64,000 nucleotides of DNA from the NCBI RefSeq assembly GCF_002836975.1, contig NZ_NIJK01000018.1:16924-80923 (forward strand), written 5' to 3'. Shown piece after piece: positions 44,026-51,647 of the stretch (its first letter is position 1; each line of letters opens with the position of its first letter). The notes under the pieces were generated by a model. The model worked only from the letters and a program-made list of their open reading frames with translations, did no database searches and was not told where the DNA came from. The stretch comes from Shewanella indica. GTDB lineage: Bacteria > Pseudomonadota > Gammaproteobacteria > Enterobacterales > Shewanellaceae. The position numbers and the translations under genes are program-made.

Positions 44026-46716
44026 TCAGATCTGCCAGTTAATCCCAACAAAGACTTGTCTACCTGCCTGAGGCAGAGAATCGCTCTGATAGTAGTTCTC
44101 GTCCAGCAGGTTGGTGGCTCGTAAATAGAGCTCTAGCTTATCTTTAAGCAAAGGCTGTACCAGATTGATGTCTACCAGGGTGTAATCATCCAGTGATTTC
44201 TCCTGCCACACCTTCTGACCGCCGATCTTCTCCTGCTCGTAGTAGTTCTGATCCATGATGCGTTCCACATTCAGGTGGATTCGGGTCTCGGTAGGCAGCT
44301 TGTAACCCAGTTGGAAGCGCAGCTGGTGCTTGGGACGATAGTCCAGACCATCAAAACCTGTGCTGCTGTCTCTGTCTTCGGCATGCAGATAGCTGTAACT
44401 CAGGCTCAGATCCAGATTCTCTATGCTGTTATTGGACAGCACAGTATCCAAACCCTGGAAGCGATAGTTGCCCATGTTCTGATACATGCCGCTGGCATCT
44501 TTGGCAATGTAATCATCGGCATCTGTGTGATAGAGATAGAGTTGCAGCTCGGTATTCATACCCAGGCCTTGCTCCAGTCCCAACTCAACATGCTTGGAGA
44601 TTTCCGTCTCCAGTTCCTGATTGCCTGAAGACAGGGAGTACAGGTTGCGCATGGATGGGAAACGCACCTTCCGAGCCACACTCAGGCTCAGGCGGGTATC
44701 GTCAGCCGCTTGCCAGAAACCTGAGGCCAGCGCCGAGTAATCGTTCTCGTTGCCTTCGGTCTTGTCCATATCGTGGTAAGCGCCGCCCAGAGTAAAGCCC
44801 CAATCGCCTTCCGACTGGAACTGATACTCGGCCGCCGCAGTATAAACCCAGGCCGAATCATCGAAAGACTCACCGCTGCCACCACCTGAGCCATTACCGC
44901 CACCGGAACCTGTACCACCACCTGAGCCGTTACCGCCGCCTGAACCAGTACCACCACCTGAGCCGTTACCGCCGCCTGAACCAGTACCACCACCTGAGCC
45001 GTTACCGCCGCCTGAACCAGTACCACCACCTGAGCCGTTACCGCCGCCTGAACCAGTACCACCACCTGAGCCGTTACCGCCGCCTGAACCAGTACCACCA
45101 CCTGAGCCGTTACCGCCGCCTGAACCAGTACCACCACCTGAGCCGTTACCGCCGCCTGAACCAGTACCACCACCTGAGCCGTTACCGCCGCCTGAACCAG
45201 TACCACCACCTGAGCCGTTACCGCCGCCTGAACCAGTACCACCACCTGAGCCGTTACCGCCGCCTGAACCAGTACCACCACCTGAGCCGTTACCGCCGCC
45301 TGAACCAGTACCACCACCTGAGCCGTTACCGCCGCCTGAACCAGTACCACCACCTGAGCCGTTACCGCCGCCTGAACCAGTACCACCACCTGAGCCGTTA
45401 CCGCCGCCTGAACCAGTACCACCACCTGAGCCGTTACCGCCGCCTGAACCAGTACCACCACCTGAGCCGTTACCGCCGCCTGAACCAGTACCACCACCTG
45501 AGCCGTTACCGCCGCCTGAACCAGTACCACCACCTGAGCCGTTACCGCCGCCTGAACCAGTACCACCACCTGAGCCCTTGGCTGCTGCAACCTTGCTGCT
45601 GCCGGACTTGGAGGAACCTAAGCTTTCGGCTACCGCTTCCCAGCTCTGCTTTTCAGCAATCACAGAGGTGGTCAGGATACCCGCGGTGTCGAAGTCGGTG
45701 ATCAGCTGCAGGTTTGCCCCCTGTACTTTGGAGCGGCCGTCCTGAGACTGGGTCAGCTCAGCGTAGCTGTTGTCACCGTACACGGTTTCATAGGTGTCGC
45801 TCTGGTTGTGATAACCAAAACCCCGGAAAGTGAAAGTATCATTGAACTTATGTGCCAGACCCAGCTGGAAAGTCTGTGAATCATAGTCATCGACACGCTC
45901 AAACTTCACCCGGCCGCTGCCGCTGCCATCTCTTGGTGGCTTGCCCCACTCGCCTGAACGCAGCGCCATATTGGCAATGAGTTGAGTATTGTCACTTAGC
46001 CAATAGCTGCCTTGGGCGTACAGATTGGTCAGCTCTTTATCTGCGTTGTTGCGCTGATATTTATCCTGATATTCAGTAACTTGATAGTCAGAAGACATGG
46101 GAAAACCATCAGTGTGCTGATAACCGGCACTGATAAGTCCCTGCCAGTTGTCGCCCGAGCCGGCGGCACTGATATCACCCTTGAAGGTATCGTCCTTGGA
46201 CAATTCCAGGTTGCCGGATACTGCCGGCGCGCTGTCGCCACGCTTGGTGATGATGTTGATAACACCACCGGCGCCGCCTGGGCCATAGAGTACTGAAGTC
46301 GGGCCAACGGAGACTTCGACTCTGGAAATCTGGCTGGTTGGGATCACGCTGGGATCAAACTGACCATCATCGGCACTGTTGGCCGGTACACCGTTGACCA
46401 ACAGGGTCACGTGGCGGGTTTTGAAACCACGGATATCCACCCTTGGCGTACCCTCGCCGCCGTAACGTACGTAAACACCGGGAACATTTTTCAGCACTTC
46501 ATCCAGGCTTTGGGCACCCAAGGCCTTGATTTCATCTTCGGAAATGCTCCAACTTGTAGTGGCAACTTCAGTGGCGTTGGCACGCTCACCGTGCACCACT
46601 ATGACGTCCATTGCATTGTTGACCAGTGGATCGCGTTCGATAGAGGCCGCATTGGCCTGCATGGCACAGCCCAACGCCAGTGCGAGGGCAGAGAGTTTTA
46701 CCGGGATATGGGACAT
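44026..46716 (-). CDS. TonB-dependent outer membrane receptor with a 228-residue Gly/Ser/Thr/Asn repeat
   Basis: 896 residues: signal peptide (ALALALGCAMQANA), a TonB-box-like MDVIVVHGE near 37-45, the plug domain (LDEVLKNVPGVYVRYGG, GPTSVLYGPGGAGGVINI) and a beta-barrel ending QVFVGINWQI. Without the repeats it would be 668 residues, normal for this family. The repeat (about 381-609) interrupts the barrel between a strand ending TSVIAEKQSWEAVAE and one beginning AWVYTAAAEYQF, probably as an outer loop. The gene is first in an operon with an ECF transporter, so it likely imports the same unknown compound across the outer membrane. The substrate cannot be read from sequence. Confidence 0.92.
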   Translation of the reverse strand: MSHIPVKLSALALALGCAMQANAASIERDPLVNNAMDVIVVHGERANATEVATTSWSISEDEIKALGAQSLDEVLKNVPGVYVRYGGEGTPRVDIRGFKTRHVTLLVNGVPANSADDGQFDPSVIPTSQISRVEVSVGPTSVLYGPGGAGGVINIITKRGDSAPAVSGNLELSKDDTFKGDISAAGSGDNWQGLISAGYQHTDGFPMSSDYQVTEYQDKYQRNNADKELTNLYAQGSYWLSDNTQLIANMALRSGEWGKPPRDGSGSGRVKFERVDDYDSQTFQLGLAHKFNDTFTFRGFGYHNQSDTYETVYGDNSYAELTQSQDGRSKVQGANLQLITDFDTAGILTTSVIAEKQSWEAVAESLGSSKSGSSKVAAAKGSGGGTGSGGGNGSGGGTGSGGGNGSGGGTGSGGGNGSGGGTGSGGGNGSGGGTGSGGGNGSGGGTGSGGGNGSGGGTGSGGGNGSGGGTGSGGGNGSGGGTGSGGGNGSGGGTGSGGGNGSGGGTGSGGGNGSGGGTGSGGGNGSGGGTGSGGGNGSGGGTGSGGGNGSGGGTGSGGGNGSGGGTGSGGGNGSGGGTGSGGGNGSGGGTGSGGGNGSGGGTGSGGGNGSGGGSGESFDDSAWVYTAAAEYQFQSEGDWGFTLGGAYHDMDKTEGNENDYSALASGFWQAADDTRLSLSVARKVRFPSMRNLYSLSSGNQELETEISKHVELGLEQGLGMNTELQLYLYHTDADDYIAKDASGMYQNMGNYRFQGLDTVLSNNSIENLDLSLSYSYLHAEDRDSSTGFDGLDYRPKHQLRFQLGYKLPTETRIHLNVERIMDQNYYEQEKIGGQKVWQEKSLDDYTLVDINLVQPLLKDKLELYLRATNLLDENYYQSDSLPQAGRQVFVGINWQI
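44891..45574 (-). repeat. 36-bp in-frame tandem repeat (19 units) in the TonB receptor gene
   Basis: 684 bases equal to 19 units of 36. Units from 44927 to 45574 are 18 identical copies, and the one at 44891-44926, near the C-terminal side of the coding region, has diverged. Each unit codes for GSGGGTGSGGGN, itself two 6-residue halves (GSGGGT and GSGGGN) of similar but not equal DNA. Unit length is a multiple of three, so gain or loss of units keeps the frame. The copy number may differ between cells or be misassembled from short reads. Confidence 0.97.
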
Positions 46717-47066
46717 AAGGCTCTTCTGTCATTTCTGATTGGGATTATCCAGGCTATTCTGGCGCCGCCCAAAAAAGCTACAAGCTCAGTGACGGTAAAA
46801 ACCAATACAGATCGACAAATTAATACAAAGGGAGTAGATAACAGAGTCTGTCGCGGACAGATTGTCCCATCAAGACAATTTGCCGAGCAAAAATGTCCAC
46901 TCGTGTCACATTAACCTAAGCTGATTAATGGGATCATGCTACACGTCACACAGGCCAGTCCGACGGCTTGACACTCAAGGTGTGGAACTTTAGTTTGTGT
47001 TAAAGATACTGTTAGCCGGACGCTTTCTGCTTCCGGATCCCTTTGTTTGGATGTTCGGAGCTCCCC
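46717..47066. other. Divergent region between the TonB receptor and menF
   Basis: 350 bases with no convincing gene. Two small dyads lie close together: TCTGTCGCGGACAGA (about 46848-46862) and ATTGTC-CCATCAA-GACAAT (46861-46879). Either could be a regulator site for the divergent promoters. I looked for a cobalamin, thiamine or other known riboswitch core ahead of the receptor and did not find one. Confidence 0.5.
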
Positions 47067-48425
47067 TTGTCTGCACTTACCCTGCCTCAGGCCATTTCGT
47101 CACTCAAAGACAAGCTGTGTCAACTGGCCAAGCTGACGCCAGCAGAGCCTATTGTCCAATTGGCCGCCGAGGTACAGGCAATTCCACTGATCTCCTGGCT
47201 GGCTTCCCAACCCAGCTATCCCAGAATTTATTGGCAAGGAAGAGACAGACTCGAGGAGGTTGCCGCCATCGGCTGCTGCCTGGATTTCCGCTTCGAAGAT
47301 GAAGTCACAGACGAGGCCCTGGCCGAAATTTATGAAAAGCAGCGCGCCTACTCCAGTAATCAGGAGATCCGCTACTACGGCGGCGTCGCCTTCGACCGCG
47401 AAATCGCCTCCTGGCCCGAGTTTGGCCGCGCCAGATTCCTGTTACCCAGAATAGAGCTGAGACGCAGTTCAGATCATTTCCGCCTCTTGGTTAACCTGAA
47501 TCTGGGCCAGGCTGACAGGCAAGCGGAAATCGCCCAGGCACAAGCCGCGCTGGATGCCTTGGTCCCGGCCCGCCCCATGACGCCACCGACCAAGACAGAA
47601 CAGCTGTCACGCAATGACAGGCCCGACTATCCACGCTGGAAGACACTGGTGGAACAGGTGACCGCCCCCAGATTCAACCAGGACACGCCCAAAGTAGTGC
47701 TATCGCGCCTGACTCAGCTGCAAGTGAAAGACACTCCGGATCCCTGGCAGGTGTTGGCCAGTTGGCAAGGGCGCAACCCCAACAGTTTTCAATTCGGCTT
47801 CGAATTCAGCCCCGAGCGCAGCTTTATCTCCTGTTCGCCCGAGCGTCTCTATCGCCGCCATCAGCAAGAGCTGTATACCGAAGCACTGGCGGGCACCACC
47901 ATTCGCGGCCTGAGCCCGGAAGAGGATGAACTACTGGCACAGCAGCTATTGGATGACAGCAAAAACAGCCATGAGAATCAGCTGGTCAGGGAGCATATTG
48001 TCAAGGCACTGACTCCGCTGAGCCGCTATGTTGGTGCCGATGAGACACCGACCATCTTCAAACTCAACCATATTCAGCATCTGCACAGATCGATTCGCGC
48101 CGAGCTACGGCACGGGGTAAAAGATTTTCAACTGCTGCAGGCCTTGCATCCGACACCGGCCGTCGGCGGCCTGCCACGGGAATCGGCCATCAGTTTTCTG
48201 CGCCAACGGGAAGGTTATATGCGCGGCTGGTATGCCGGGGCCTGCGGTTATCTGAATAAATATGAGAGTGAATTTGCGGTAGCCATCCGCTGCGCCCTGC
48301 TGGAGCCTGGCTGCATCAATCTGTTTGCCGGCGCCGGCATAGTCGCAGGCTCAGACCCGGAAGCCGAATGGCAGGAGCTGGAAAACAAGCTCGCCACCAT
48401 AATGTCGATTCTGCTGGATTTCTAG
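47067..48425 (+). CDS. menF: Isochorismate synthase MenF
   Basis: 452 residues from TTG 47067. The chorismate-utilising domain is the C-terminal 270 residues: FEFSPERSFISCSPERLYRR, EALAGTTIRG, HPTPAVGGLPRESAISFL and GWYAGACGYL, ending NLFAGAGIVAGSDPEAEWQELENKL. These identify the MenF/EntC branch and not anthranilate synthase. It turns chorismate into isochorismate for menaquinone synthesis. TTG 47067 (MSALTLPQAISSLKDKL) has CGGAG 6 bases upstream; a TTG at 47043 gives a longer product and cannot be excluded. The other men genes are not in the window. Its stop overlaps the convergent gene by 4 bases. Confidence 0.94.
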   Translation: MSALTLPQAISSLKDKLCQLAKLTPAEPIVQLAAEVQAIPLISWLASQPSYPRIYWQGRDRLEEVAAIGCCLDFRFEDEVTDEALAEIYEKQRAYSSNQEIRYYGGVAFDREIASWPEFGRARFLLPRIELRRSSDHFRLLVNLNLGQADRQAEIAQAQAALDALVPARPMTPPTKTEQLSRNDRPDYPRWKTLVEQVTAPRFNQDTPKVVLSRLTQLQVKDTPDPWQVLASWQGRNPNSFQFGFEFSPERSFISCSPERLYRRHQQELYTEALAGTTIRGLSPEEDELLAQQLLDDSKNSHENQLVREHIVKALTPLSRYVGADETPTIFKLNHIQHLHRSIRAELRHGVKDFQLLQALHPTPAVGGLPRESAISFLRQREGYMRGWYAGACGYLNKYESEFAVAIRCALLEPGCINLFAGAGIVAGSDPEAEWQELENKLATIMSILLDF

Positions 48426-49168
48426 GGTGATGGCTGTTCCTGTATCCTCAGTTGCAGCTGCTCCAGGCTCTGCTGTTTAATCTCCGCCAATTCCCCGGAA
48501 CGCTCCAACTGTTCAAAGCCTTGGTCGAACAAGGCCTTCAGCTCGAGCCCTTTGGGATTATTGGCGAAGGCAAAATAAACATCTGCCCGTAGCACATCCT
48601 CAATAAGCACCAATCTTCTGGGCTGTTCCAACTGTGGCAACAGCGGCAAGATGTCCGGCTTATAGTCGAGCACGGCATCGATTTTGCCTTCATTCACCTT
48701 GCGCAGCATCTCCAGCAGGCTGCTGTTTTCCTGATAGAGCATGGGTACCTGGGTCAGGGTAAAAAAACGATAGGCGATCAAAGCCCGAACCTTTCTATGG
48801 GTCAAAGACACCATGCCCTGCCATACACTGGCCAACTCAGGGGTTACTGCGGCATCTATCACCTCGGTTTCTACTTTATGAGCACTGAAAATCCCCTTGG
48901 AGATATCCCCCAGATAAAGTCCCAACACCATGTCCACCTGTTCACGCTCCAGCATGTAGAGGGAGCGGGGAAAGGGAACAAACTGGATTTCCAGTTGCCA
49001 TTCCGGCTCGGGAAAGACCCTTCGTAACAGCTCAAAATAATAGCCTTCGCCATTGGTTTCGGTATAGCCACCCCAACTGGCGGTAGCTATCTGGATCTTG
49101 GTCGGTTTGGCAATGGCCGGCCAGACAAACGTCAATAAGGCCAGCAGCAGGCAGCAGATTCGATTCAT
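48422..49168 (-). CDS. Periplasmic substrate-binding-like protein (SBP family 3)
   Basis: 248 residues with a signal peptide (LLLALLTFVWPAIA). IATASWGGYTETNGEGYYFEL at the start and VDMVLGLYLGDISKGIFSA show the extracellular solute-binding fold of family 3. No permease or ATPase gene is adjacent, as is common for Shewanella and Vibrio members, which often act as stand-alone sensors or binding proteins. Ligand unknown. ATG 49168, preceded by GGAGAG. Confidence 0.82.
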   Translation of the reverse strand: MNRICCLLLALLTFVWPAIAKPTKIQIATASWGGYTETNGEGYYFELLRRVFPEPEWQLEIQFVPFPRSLYMLEREQVDMVLGLYLGDISKGIFSAHKVETEVIDAAVTPELASVWQGMVSLTHRKVRALIAYRFFTLTQVPMLYQENSSLLEMLRKVNEGKIDAVLDYKPDILPLLPQLEQPRRLVLIEDVLRADVYFAFANNPKGLELKALFDQGFEQLERSGELAEIKQQSLEQLQLRIQEQPSP

Positions 49169-49206
49169 TTAACTCTCCTGTCTTCCCTTTCAGTGTAGAG
49201 TAGCTT

Positions 49207-49277
49207 TAAGGAAGGTGCGAACAAGTCCCATGCCTGCCCTGCATAGACTTAAACGCCCAAATACAGGAACTTCCTTA
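49207..49277. repeat. Small repeat element with 8-base terminal inverted repeats (copy 1)
   Basis: TAAGGAAG at 49207-49214 and CTTCCTTA at 49270-49277 are perfect inverted ends of a 71-base segment. On the minus strand the last part, GGGACTTGTTCGCACCTTCC, nearly repeats in the segment at 50609-50720. This suggests a short mobile (MITE-like) or REP-like family. No transposase is present. Confidence 0.5.
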
Positions 49278-49307
49278 GATGGGTTGGACATTTTTTACAC
49301 TTCCCTC

Positions 49308-49335
49308 TTGTCAGCCGGATTATGGGCTCTATAAT
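49308..49335 (+). promoter_or_regulatory. Sigma-70 promoter for yhhQ
   Basis: TTGTCA (49308-49313) and TATAAT (49330-49335) with a 16-base spacer. Transcription should start near 49342, about 20 bases before the preQ1-type aptamer. Confidence 0.7.
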
Positions 49336-49361
49336 GTGCGCCCTTTCGGTCTAACCGAAGA

Positions 49362-49398
49362 TGCGGGTTCCCTCACCCCGCCCAGCCAACTAAAAAGG
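49362..49398 (+). promoter_or_regulatory. preQ1-I type riboswitch ahead of yhhQ
   Basis: Stem GCGGG (49363-49367) pairs with CCCGC (49377-49381) around the loop TTCCCTCAC, in the context GGTTC-n-CACCCC seen in preQ1 class I. It is followed by the A-rich tail CCAACTAAAAAGG. The AGG of the tail (49396-49398) can pair with CCT in the loop (49371-49373), forming the expected pseudoknot. That AGG is also the ribosome site of yhhQ (ATG 49406), so ligand binding should block translation. The gene's function in preQ0/preQ1 salvage supports the call. Confidence 0.8.
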
Positions 49399-49405
49399 TC
49401 ACAAT

Positions 49406-50065
49406 ATGTTAATGTTAACCGGCGCGCAGCTCAAACGCGCACTGATCCTCTTGGTCAGTTTTCACATCCTGATTATCAGTGCCAGTAACTATCTGGTACA
49501 ACTTCCGTTTCAGCTATTCGGCTTCCATACAACCTGGGGCGCCTTCAGCTTTCCTTTTGTCTATCTGGCAACCGATCTAACGGTACGGATATTCGGCCAA
49601 GCTGCCGCCCGGCAGATCATCTTCAAGGCCATGCTGCCGGCCTTGTTAATCTCCTATGCCATGGGCGTATTGTTTCATCAAGGTAACTTTCAGGGGCTAA
49701 GTGCCCTGTCGGACTTCAATACCTTTGTATTCCGTATCGCCTTTGCCAGTTTCGCCGCCTATCTGGTGGGCCAGCTGATGGATATCGCAGTATTTGCCCG
49801 AATTCGCCGCCAGTGTGCCTGGTGGGTCGCTCCGGCAGCCTCAACCCTGGTAGGCAACCTGGTGGATACTCTGGTGTTCTTCAGTATCGCCTTCTTCGCC
49901 TCCAGCGACCCCTTTATGGCCGCCAACTGGCCGGAAATTGCCGCCGTGGATTACAGCTTTAAACTGTTGGTTAGTCTGGGGCTGTTCCTGCCCGCTTATG
50001 GTGTGCTGCTGCGGGTACTACAGGACAAGATCTTGCAGACAGAAAACCAGCAGCAATTCTCCTGA
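49406..50065 (+). CDS. yhhQ: Queuosine precursor transporter YhhQ (VUT/DUF165 family)
   Basis: 219 residues, six or so membrane helices. The conserved segments ISASNYLVQLPFQLFGFHTT, AFSFPFVYLATDLTVRIFG and LVGNLVDTLVFFSIAFFAS are typical of YhhQ, which imports 7-cyano- or 7-aminomethyl-7-deazaguanine for queuosine tRNA modification. A preQ1-I type aptamer overlaps its ribosome site, so uptake is likely switched off when the precursor is plentiful. AAAAAGG lies 7 bases before ATG 49406; a second ATG two codons later is less well placed. Confidence 0.93.
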   Translation: MLMLTGAQLKRALILLVSFHILIISASNYLVQLPFQLFGFHTTWGAFSFPFVYLATDLTVRIFGQAAARQIIFKAMLPALLISYAMGVLFHQGNFQGLSALSDFNTFVFRIAFASFAAYLVGQLMDIAVFARIRRQCAWWVAPAASTLVGNLVDTLVFFSIAFFASSDPFMAANWPEIAAVDYSFKLLVSLGLFLPAYGVLLRVLQDKILQTENQQQFS

Positions 50066-50072
50066 TGCATTC

Positions 50073-50108
50073 AACTGGCCAGACCTGTTATAATTTTGGC
50101 CAGTTTTT
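50073..50108 (+). terminator. Terminator after yhhQ
   Basis: AACTGGCCA (50073-50081) and TGGCCAGTT (50097-50105) form a 9-base stem with a 15-base loop, followed by TTT. It lies 8 bases after the yhhQ stop. Confidence 0.75.
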
Positions 50109-50149
50109 ATCCCGCAATCTGTGACACGTTGCGGCCCGTTGAGAGAATA

Positions 50150-50614
50150 ATGATGTACTCCATTGAAATCAAAGCTATTACTGAAATAGACCAGCAACAG
50201 ATCGACGAGATCATGGCCTTGAGTGCTCAGATCCCCGAGTTTGATTCCAGCTACCAACAGCAAGAGTTCGAACGTCGGCTGACAGGCAATGCCTGTTTGT
50301 TGTTGTTGGCCTTTGTGGAAGGTGAATTGGCGGGATTCAAGCTGGGTTATGCTCTGGACGAGCAGTGTTTTTACAGTTGGTTAGGCGGAGTATTACCTGA
50401 TTATCGCAGCCTGGGGCTGGCGCGCAGCATGCTGGAAGCGCAGGAGCGTTGGGCCACTCAAGCCGGTTACAAGCAGATCCAGGTCAAGACCCGCAATCAG
50501 TTCCGTTCTATGCTGAATATGCTGATCAGCCATAAGTATCAGGTGGTGGACTTCCGCGCCGAGCCTGGACATATTGCCGACAACCGTCTCTATCTTGAAA
50601 AGAGCATGTTCTAA
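50150..50614 (+). CDS. GNAT family N-acetyltransferase
   Basis: 154 residues with the GNAT pattern: a first strand-helix (IEIKAITEIDQQQIDEIMAL), ELAGFKLGYAL, the acetyl-CoA loop LGGVLPDYRSLGLARSMLEA (Q/R-x-x-G-x-G/A variant) and the last strand VKTRNQFRSMLNMLISH. Acceptor substrate unknown. ATG 50150, or the next codon 50153, follows GAGAGAATA; the longer frame to 50096 crosses the terminator. Confidence 0.87.
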   Translation: MMYSIEIKAITEIDQQQIDEIMALSAQIPEFDSSYQQQEFERRLTGNACLLLLAFVEGELAGFKLGYALDEQCFYSWLGGVLPDYRSLGLARSMLEAQERWATQAGYKQIQVKTRNQFRSMLNMLISHKYQVVDFRAEPGHIADNRLYLEKSMF

Positions 50615-50720
50615 GGAAGTCTTGCAAAGGACTTGGGCCATTTGCTGCAAACCACGCCTTGCCTCCAAGCCTGTTAGCCGACGCAGAACATAGATGGGGC
50701 TTGTTCGCACCTTACCTAAA
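50609..50720. repeat. Small repeat element (copy 2), related to 49207-49277
   Basis: It begins TTCTAAGGAAGTC, running from the acetyltransferase's last codons, and ends GGGGCTTGTTCGCACCTTACC. The two ends match those of the copy at 49207-49277 in opposite orientation, while the middle is longer and different. A shorter partial likeness (GCAAACCAC and CCTGTTAG) occurs around 57403-57450. Together they look like a degenerate family of short intergenic elements. Confidence 0.45.
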
Positions 50721-50746
50721 AAAAGAGCACGCCAAATGGCGTACTC
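50718..50746 (-). terminator. Terminator of the TorF-like porin gene
   Basis: On the minus strand GAGTACGCCA pairs with TGGCGTGCTC (one mismatch), followed by a run of seven U. It lies 25 bases after the porin gene's stop. Confidence 0.85.
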
Positions 50747-50770
50747 ACAAAGACTGCAGGGAAGCAGTTC

Positions 50771-51508
50771 TTAAAACGCTTTGCTGATACCTATCACTAA
50801 CCTGTCATCGAAGATCTCAGTCTGGGTACCATAAACCTTGTGATCTGATTCAACCGTACTGCCGTGGTAGCGCAGATCCAGGTTGAAACCATAGAACTCC
50901 TTACTGACCCCCAGATTCCAATGTCCCCATCCTTCGGCACCATTGCCGCTCAGGTCTTGATAACCGACAGAACCGGAAACCTTGATACCGTTCTCGAAAC
51001 TATAACTTGGGTGCAGCGCATAGTTGACCCCGTGCCAACCATCGACACCGAACCAATCATCCACAGTCGGCGTCACTTCCAGTTGCAGATGGGCCCGACC
51101 GAAAGACTTGCCGAGTTTCAGCCACAGCTCTGTGTAGTTGGAGTAGGACGCGCCTGGATAGAGATAAGAGAACAACATGACATCATAGGTGAAACCTGAA
51201 TCACCCAATTCACCACTCTTGCCGATGAAAGGCGCAGTGACTATCTCAAGATTGGGGTCGGCAAACTTGATGTTCGAGGCAAATACCCCGGCGTACCAAC
51301 CGGCATCATGGTTCCAGCTGAATGTGCCCTGGACGACAGGCACATCGCCATCCAGGGTTTCCGATTCGCCACGGAACACATAGTCAGAGGCAAAGGTCAG
51401 ATTGCCGGCAAAACTGCCACCGGCGAAACGGGGAGCTTCGTCTGCCAGCAGCGTTGAACTGCTGCACAGCAGCAAACTTGATAAAAACAGCTTATGAGTT
51501 GGGTTCAT
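50771..51508 (-). CDS. TorF family putative porin
   Basis: 245 residues with a signal peptide (LFLSSLLLCSSSTLLA). The ASDYVFRGESETLDGDVPVVQG segment is the signature of the TorF/gcw_chp porin family, followed by alternating beta strands to a C-terminal Phe (VIGISKAF), as expected for an outer-membrane barrel. These proteins are common in Shewanella; substrate unknown. I chose ATG 51508 (MNPTHKLFL), with GGTGGAT upstream; a longer frame to 51610 is not convincing. Confidence 0.85.
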   Translation of the reverse strand: MNPTHKLFLSSLLLCSSSTLLADEAPRFAGGSFAGNLTFASDYVFRGESETLDGDVPVVQGTFSWNHDAGWYAGVFASNIKFADPNLEIVTAPFIGKSGELGDSGFTYDVMLFSYLYPGASYSNYTELWLKLGKSFGRAHLQLEVTPTVDDWFGVDGWHGVNYALHPSYSFENGIKVSGSVGYQDLSGNGAEGWGHWNLGVSKEFYGFNLDLRYHGSTVESDHKVYGTQTEIFDDRLVIGISKAF

Positions 51509-51647
51509 CTTTATCCACCAGAGCATGATTATTGTTAGCCCGGATAGTAAGAAGAAGTTATGAACAGGGTTATCTAGGTGAATGAACCGTGAAGGAATAA
51601 ATGTGAACAATTATGAATGACTGCGACGGAGCCGCAGTCATGGCGAC

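Noticed and set aside
44891..45574. 36-base repeats first looked like a CRISPR array
   Set aside because: Units are directly adjacent with no spacers, and they encode in-frame Gly/Ser-rich residues of the receptor.
44688..45590. 300-residue frame with QVVVLVQAAVTA repeats over the receptor gene
   Set aside because: It is an alternate-frame reading of the 36-bp repeats; any frame without a stop in one unit stays open through all of them.
46717..47066. Possible cobalamin or thiamine riboswitch ahead of the TonB receptor
   Set aside because: Looked for the conserved cores on the minus strand and did not find them.
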